Part shown: positions 15,456 through 18,911 of the stretch, in pieces
How positions within the stretch are numbered: position 1 is the stretch's first letter
Layout of the letters: every line of letters starts with the position of its first letter
Assembly: GCA_040902925.1 (NCBI GenBank)
Contig: JBBDWJ010000231.1
Coordinates: forward strand, 1-18,911
Length of the DNA: 18,911 nucleotides
Source of the DNA: JBBDWJ01 sp040902925
Lineage (GTDB): Bacteria; Acidobacteriota; Terriglobia; Bryobacterales; UBA6623
Direction of reading: 5' to 3'
Translations under genes and position numbers: made by a program
The notes under the pieces: generated by a model
Told to the model about the DNA's origin: nothing
Database searches by the model: none
Seen by the model: only the letters and a program-made list of their open reading frames with translations

Positions 15456-16240
15456 CTCAGCGATCGCCGCGATTATTGACCGAAGAGCGTCGCCGCTCGA
15501 TCCTGGAACTCGTGAACCGCGAGGGGCGGGCGATGATTTCCGAGCTCTCCAAGCGGTTCGGAGTGTCCGCGGTGACGGTTCGGGGGGATGTGGATTCGCT
15601 CTGTGAGCGCAATCTCTTGATGCGTTCCCACGGCGGGGCTATTCCCATGGATCGCGTGGTCGTGGACGCTCCCTTGGAAGTCAAGGCGACTCGCCACCAC
15701 GATGAAAAAGTGAGCATCGGCAAGTACGCCGCGACGCTTGTCGAGCCCGGACAGACTGTGCTGCTCGACTCTGGAACAACGACTCTCGAGGTCGCACGGG
15801 CTCTTATACAGACTTCTCCGCGTGGCCTCACAGTGGTTACGAATTCCCTGGCGATAGCCACCGAGTTGACGGCGTCGTCGGAGATCAACGTTATCATGAT
15901 CGGCGGCCTCCTCCGCCATATCTCAAAGTCCTTCGTGGGTCCACAGGCGCAGAAGATGCTTTCCGAACTGCACGTCGACCGATTCTTTCTCGGCGTCGAC
16001 GGTCTGGACCCGGCAGCAGGCACATTCACTCCCGATGTTCTGGAAGCAGAGCTAAACGCAACGATGATTGGCGTCGCCAGGCGAACGACCGTCGTAGCGG
16101 ATTCGAGCAAGATAGGCCGGCGCAGCCTCACGCTGATCGCGCCGATTGACCGCATCCATCAGCTCGTTACCGACTCCTTTATCCGGCCCGAAGATCGGAA
16201 GGCGCTCGAAGCCCGCGGGATCGAAGTCGTAATCGCCTGA
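15428..16240 (+). CDS. DeoR/AgaR-family transcriptional repressor
   Basis: A 270-residue DNA-binding regulator. The N-terminus holds the DeoR-type winged HTH (LLTEERRRSILELVNREGRA, ISELSKRFGVSAVTVRGDVDSL, then RSHGGAI). The C-terminus is the sugar-phosphate sensor domain related to ribose-5-phosphate isomerase: LLDSGTTTLEVARAL, VVTNSLAIATEL, MIGGLL, FLGVDGLDPAAGTFTPD, EAELNATMIGVARRTTVVADSSKIGR. The last block strongly resembles AgaR-type members that control amino-sugar genes. The HTH has VRGDV where most relatives have IRRDL, an unusual Gly in the recognition region. The start is uncertain: ATG 15428 has no good ribosome-binding site, while TTG 15452 has AAGGA (15437-15441) at good spacing and would give 262 residues, a usual family length. 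Its place after the SIS gene and before a receptor suggests local control of this locus. Confidence 0.9.
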   Translation: MRAKESNVLTQRSPRLLTEERRRSILELVNREGRAMISELSKRFGVSAVTVRGDVDSLCERNLLMRSHGGAIPMDRVVVDAPLEVKATRHHDEKVSIGKYAATLVEPGQTVLLDSGTTTLEVARALIQTSPRGLTVVTNSLAIATELTASSEINVIMIGGLLRHISKSFVGPQAQKMLSELHVDRFFLGVDGLDPAAGTFTPDVLEAELNATMIGVARRTTVVADSSKIGRRSLTLIAPIDRIHQLVTDSFIRPEDRKALEARGIEVVIA

Positions 16241-16260
16241 GAGGCTGCCGGGGCCGTTGG

Positions 16261-16278
16261 GCCGCCGTCAACGGCGGC
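16261..16278 (+). terminator. GC-rich hairpin behind the DeoR gene
   Basis: GCCGCCG (16261-16267) pairs perfectly with CGGCGGC (16272-16278) around a TCAA loop, 21 nt after the DeoR stop codon. There is no T-run directly behind it; the nearest is about 70 nt downstream. It may act as a weak or Rho-assisted terminator. Confidence 0.4.
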
Positions 16279-16370
16279 AAGCCATCCGGGCTCTGGCCGG
16301 ACGCCGTACGACCCCCCGCCCCCCGGCCGGCTCATAGCCCCTTAGATCATTTTCTTTTTTCAGTTTTCAC

Positions 16371-16397
16371 TTGCGCTCTCGAAAGTAAAGCTATAAA
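16371..16397 (+). promoter_or_regulatory. Candidate promoter of the second receptor
   Basis: TTGCGC (16371-16376) and TATAAA (16392-16397) are 15 nt apart, slightly short for sigma-70, within the only AT-rich part of this gap. If used, the mRNA leader would be about 300 nt long. Confidence 0.3.
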
Positions 16398-16703
16398 ATG
16401 GCAACCATTGCAAAGCTTGTTGTCCTACGGGGCTCCATCACCGGGCGTGTCGCCCGCGACGCTGTTCGCACCGTGCTGGCGCCGTAGGCGGCGACGTTCA
16501 CAGCAACCTTGCGGCCTCGGCCGCCACGCCAAGCTCGCGCAAAAAAGCGATCGCGTCCCGATTCCAGTCCAGGCCCCACGGCAACGGCCGGCGTCGAGGG
16601 GCGTTGGACGCGCCAACCCGGCCGGAACTACCGGATTGTGCGCGCTCAGGATACCGACCTTCAGGAGTCGAAATAGCCGCCAGAAGAAGAGGAGAGACCT
16701 TTC

Positions 16704-18911
16704 ATGAGTCGTTTTCTACCGTCGGTGCTTGTCTCCTTGCTGCTGCTTGCCAGTCCAGTGTTTGCGCAGGACTACCGCAGCAGAATCCAGGGAACCGTAA
16801 CGGACTCGAGTAGCGCCGCGATAGTCGGCGCGCAAGTGACCTTGCTGAACACCCGAACCGGAGTCTCCGTGATCCGGGAAACCAACGAAGCTGGCCGCTA
16901 CCTGTTCGACCTGGTGGAACCCGGCACATACAACATCACCGTCGAGAATGTCGGTTTCAACAGATTTGTCCAACAACAGCTCAATGTGTTGTCCCGGGCC
17001 GACGTGACCGTTGACGCGCAGATGCAGGTCGGAGAGGTAACCGAGACGATCACGGTCACGGCCGAAGCCACGGCTTTGCAGTTCAATACCGCTAAGCTCG
17101 AGACTACGGTCAGCCAGCAACTGACGCAAAGCTTGCCGCAACTCTACCGCAACGCTTTCTTGCTCGCCCAGTTGGATCCCTCCGTACAGAGCACTTCCTG
17201 GGGAGAAGACAATCCTTACGACACGTGGGCGTCGAATAACCTGCGCATCGGCGGCAGCGGACAATTTACCAACGACCTGCAAGTCGACGGCAGTCCCGCC
17301 GGGATCAGCGTCAAAACCGGCTACGTGCCCTCGACCGACATGGTGCAGGAAGTCAACGTCGTGCAGAACGCCGTGGATGCCGAGTACGGCCACAGCTCCG
17401 GTTCCGCGATCAGTCTTGTGATGAAGGCGGGCACCAACGAGTACCATGGAAACGCCTTCTTCCAGGCGCAGCGCGCCAAATGGAACGCCCTGGAAAACCG
17501 CGTCTTCCGGACCGAAAACCAGACCCGCAACAACATGTTCGGCGGCACTTTCGGCGGCGCCATCATCAAGAACAAGCTGTTCAATTTTGTGGGCTTCGAG
17601 GGCTGGGAGAAAACCGAGCCGGCCGCGCTGTACAACACGGTTCCCACCGATTTGGAGCGTGCAGGGGATTTTTCGGGGACGATCACCGAAGACGGCGCCC
17701 TGCGGCCGATCTACGATCCCTGGAGCACGCAGACCGCCTCCGACGGGACGATCACGCGTGAGCCATTTGCCGGCAACGTGATTCCGGGCAGCCGGATCAA
17801 CTCCGTTGCGGCACGATACACCAGTCAGCTTTGGAAGGCCAACGGGCCCGGGATCGACGCCTACCACACGGACAACTTCATCGTGTCGACCCCGATCAAG
17901 TACCCCTACAAGAATTTCTCCAACCGCACGGACTACGTCGTCAATGACAAGCTTCGCGTTTATGGCAGGGCCAGCCTGACCCGCACCCCGGTGCAGGTGA
18001 CAGGGAACCCGACAGGGTCGCCCATCTACATGTCTGACCGCGGCGCCAACTACGACATGGCCTCGTACGCGGGGGACGCCACCTACGTTCTTAGCCCGGA
18101 GACCATCCTCAACATTCATGGTGGCTATCACTCCTTCCGGGACGAATCGAACTTCGCAACCGATTTCTCTGACGAGTGGTCCTTTGAAGGAGTTTTCCCG
18201 GGCTTAAATTTCTACGATCCGGTGTTCGCGGACCCGAGTGTCCCGAAGCTGATCCCGCGCATGACCATCAATGGCGGCACGCACATGGGGCCGGGAGGCG
18301 GCTACTGGCACGAGACTCCTCACGCCTGGGAAGTCAGCGCCAAGCTCACCCAGCAGCATGGCAACCATTTCTTGAAGATGGGAACGGACGTGCGCAGCGC
18401 GACTACGAATAGTCTGCTGCTGAGCGTCCACGCCGGTTTCGGGTTCGACGCCGTGCCCACGGCGGAGACCTACAACAACCCGGACTTGCTGCTGTCCGGC
18501 GATTCCTTCGCGACCTTCCTTACTGGGGCGATTGCGCCGCAGGGCGATGGTTCGGGCGCCAACAATTGGGATAGCGGCGAGACGGGCTTTCCAATCAACA
18601 TTTCACCTCAGGTGGTGAGCCGTTTCTACGGCTTCTATTTGAATGACGATTGGAAAGTGACGCCCAAGCTGACGCTGACCCTCGGCATTCGTTATGAATA
18701 CGAATCCCCGTTCCAGGATTCCCTGAATCGCGAGACCCGAGCGCTCGACCTCAATGCGCCCATCCCGGAATTACAAGGGACGACGATGCCCGCGGAAGTG
18801 AGCGAGTTCTACCAGGGATCCTGGTCGATGAACGGCGCCTTCCAGTTCGCCTCCGACGAGAACCGCGGTTCCTGGAACGGCGGATCGGGGACCATCTCTC
18901 CTCGCATCGGC
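16704..18911 (+). CDS. Oar-like TonB-dependent receptor, N-terminal 736 residues (runs off the window)
   Basis: A second outer-membrane receptor of the same broad family as the one at 6187, open from ATG 16704 to the last base without a stop. AGGAG at 16690-16694 is an excellent Shine-Dalgarno, 9 nt upstream. Residues 1-21 are a signal peptide (FLPSVLVSLLLLASPVFA). Residues ~25-110 form the CarboxypepD_reg domain (IQGTVTDSSSAAIVGAQVTL, NEAGRYLFDLVEPGTYNITVE). Residues ~115-245 look like the plug (LPQLYRNAFLLAQLDPSV, VMKAGTNEYHGNAFF). The barrel follows, with FNFVGFEGWEK, RAGDFSGT and the FYLNDDWKVTPKLTLTLGIRYE segment typical of the family, normally in the second half. Roughly 300-450 residues should be missing. 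It differs substantially from the first receptor, so it is not a recent duplicate. Position after a DeoR regulator suggests sugar-linked uptake; the substrate is unknown. Confidence 0.93.
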   Translation, partial: MSRFLPSVLVSLLLLASPVFAQDYRSRIQGTVTDSSSAAIVGAQVTLLNTRTGVSVIRETNEAGRYLFDLVEPGTYNITVENVGFNRFVQQQLNVLSRADVTVDAQMQVGEVTETITVTAEATALQFNTAKLETTVSQQLTQSLPQLYRNAFLLAQLDPSVQSTSWGEDNPYDTWASNNLRIGGSGQFTNDLQVDGSPAGISVKTGYVPSTDMVQEVNVVQNAVDAEYGHSSGSAISLVMKAGTNEYHGNAFFQAQRAKWNALENRVFRTENQTRNNMFGGTFGGAIIKNKLFNFVGFEGWEKTEPAALYNTVPTDLERAGDFSGTITEDGALRPIYDPWSTQTASDGTITREPFAGNVIPGSRINSVAARYTSQLWKANGPGIDAYHTDNFIVSTPIKYPYKNFSNRTDYVVNDKLRVYGRASLTRTPVQVTGNPTGSPIYMSDRGANYDMASYAGDATYVLSPETILNIHGGYHSFRDESNFATDFSDEWSFEGVFPGLNFYDPVFADPSVPKLIPRMTINGGTHMGPGGGYWHETPHAWEVSAKLTQQHGNHFLKMGTDVRSATTNSLLLSVHAGFGFDAVPTAETYNNPDLLLSGDSFATFLTGAIAPQGDGSGANNWDSGETGFPINISPQVVSRFYGFYLNDDWKVTPKLTLTLGIRYEYESPFQDSLNRETRALDLNAPIPELQGTTMPAEVSEFYQGSWSMNGAFQFASDENRGSWNGGSGTISPRIG

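Larger units (their letters stand above)
16241..16703. other. Long leader/intergenic region before the second receptor
   Basis: About 460 bases without a supportable gene. It contains a GC hairpin just after the DeoR stop, two runs of six C separated by one G (16312-16324), a T-rich stretch (16346-16367), a possible promoter near 16371-16397, and about 300 bases of GC-rich DNA that would form the receptor's 5' leader. A 29-codon frame at 16398-16487 has no similarity I recognise. No riboswitch consensus is evident. Confidence 0.4.

Noticed and set aside
6066..16360. Shared 14-base string ATCATTTTCTTTTT at 6066-6079 and 16346-16359, upstream of both receptors
   Set aside because: It is low-complexity and overlaps the TPR start codon at the first site; distances to the receptor starts differ (121 versus 358 nt), so chance is more likely than a shared operator.
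16398..16487. 29-codon frame in the leader of the second receptor
   Set aside because: Its ATG abuts the only promoter-like -10 element, so it would barely be transcribed, and it lacks a ribosome-binding site.
16716..18131. 471-codon frame antisense to the second receptor
   Set aside because: The plus strand encodes a receptor with signal peptide, regulatory domain and plug; the antisense frame has no recognisable domain and arises from GC-skewed codon use.

Overview
The window looks like chromosomal DNA from a GC-rich, Gram-negative soil- or sediment-type bacterium, most likely an Acidobacteriota member of the Solibacter/Bryobacter kind. That placement is an inference from gene content: two very large Oar-like TonB-dependent receptors with N-terminal carboxypeptidase-regulatory domains, an FG-GAP/ASPIC-UnbV protein beside a TPR protein, a DUF1552-type protein, bacterial LRR proteins and a Tat-tagged SelA-like PLP enzyme. 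No marker gene is present to confirm it. I see no tRNA, rRNA, CRISPR array, insertion sequence or phage gene.

Layout. Positions 1-371 hold the 3' end of a DUF1552-type gene. Two adjacent leucine-rich-repeat genes follow (506-2575 and 2578-3513); they share a module architecture and are only 2 nt apart. After a 60-nt gap with two hairpins comes an exported FG-GAP/ASPIC-UnbV protein (3574-5289). Its 3' end overlaps, tail to tail, a minus-strand TPR gene (5213-6070). A 116-nt divergent intergenic region separates the TPR gene from the first complete TonB-dependent receptor (6187-9873), which ends in an aromatic residue and is followed by a hairpin terminator.

The right half is all on the plus strand and reads as a carbohydrate or amino-sugar locus. 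It holds a GH36-type alpha-galactosidase with a lipoprotein-like signal (10120-12180), a SelA/DgaE-family PLP enzyme with a Tat signal (12256-13533), a short coupled ORF that may be a gene remnant (13530-13697), an AgaS-type double-SIS sugar-phosphate isomerase/deaminase (13831-15054), a DeoR/AgaR-type repressor (about 15428-16240) and the first 736 codons of a second TonB-dependent receptor (16704 to the window end).

How they may work together (inference): the receptor would import oligosaccharide across the outer membrane, the GH36 enzyme would remove an alpha-linked galactose or N-acetylgalactosamine, the SIS enzyme would deaminate or isomerise an amino-sugar phosphate, and the DeoR protein would sense a sugar phosphate. 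The Tat signal on the SelA-like enzyme does not fit a purely cytoplasmic pathway and is the oddest point. Nothing here is clearly a new defence or mobile system. The most unusual items are the duplicated LRR modules, the exported SelA-like enzyme, the decayed-looking ORF behind it and the tiny ORF that overlaps a possible repressor start.
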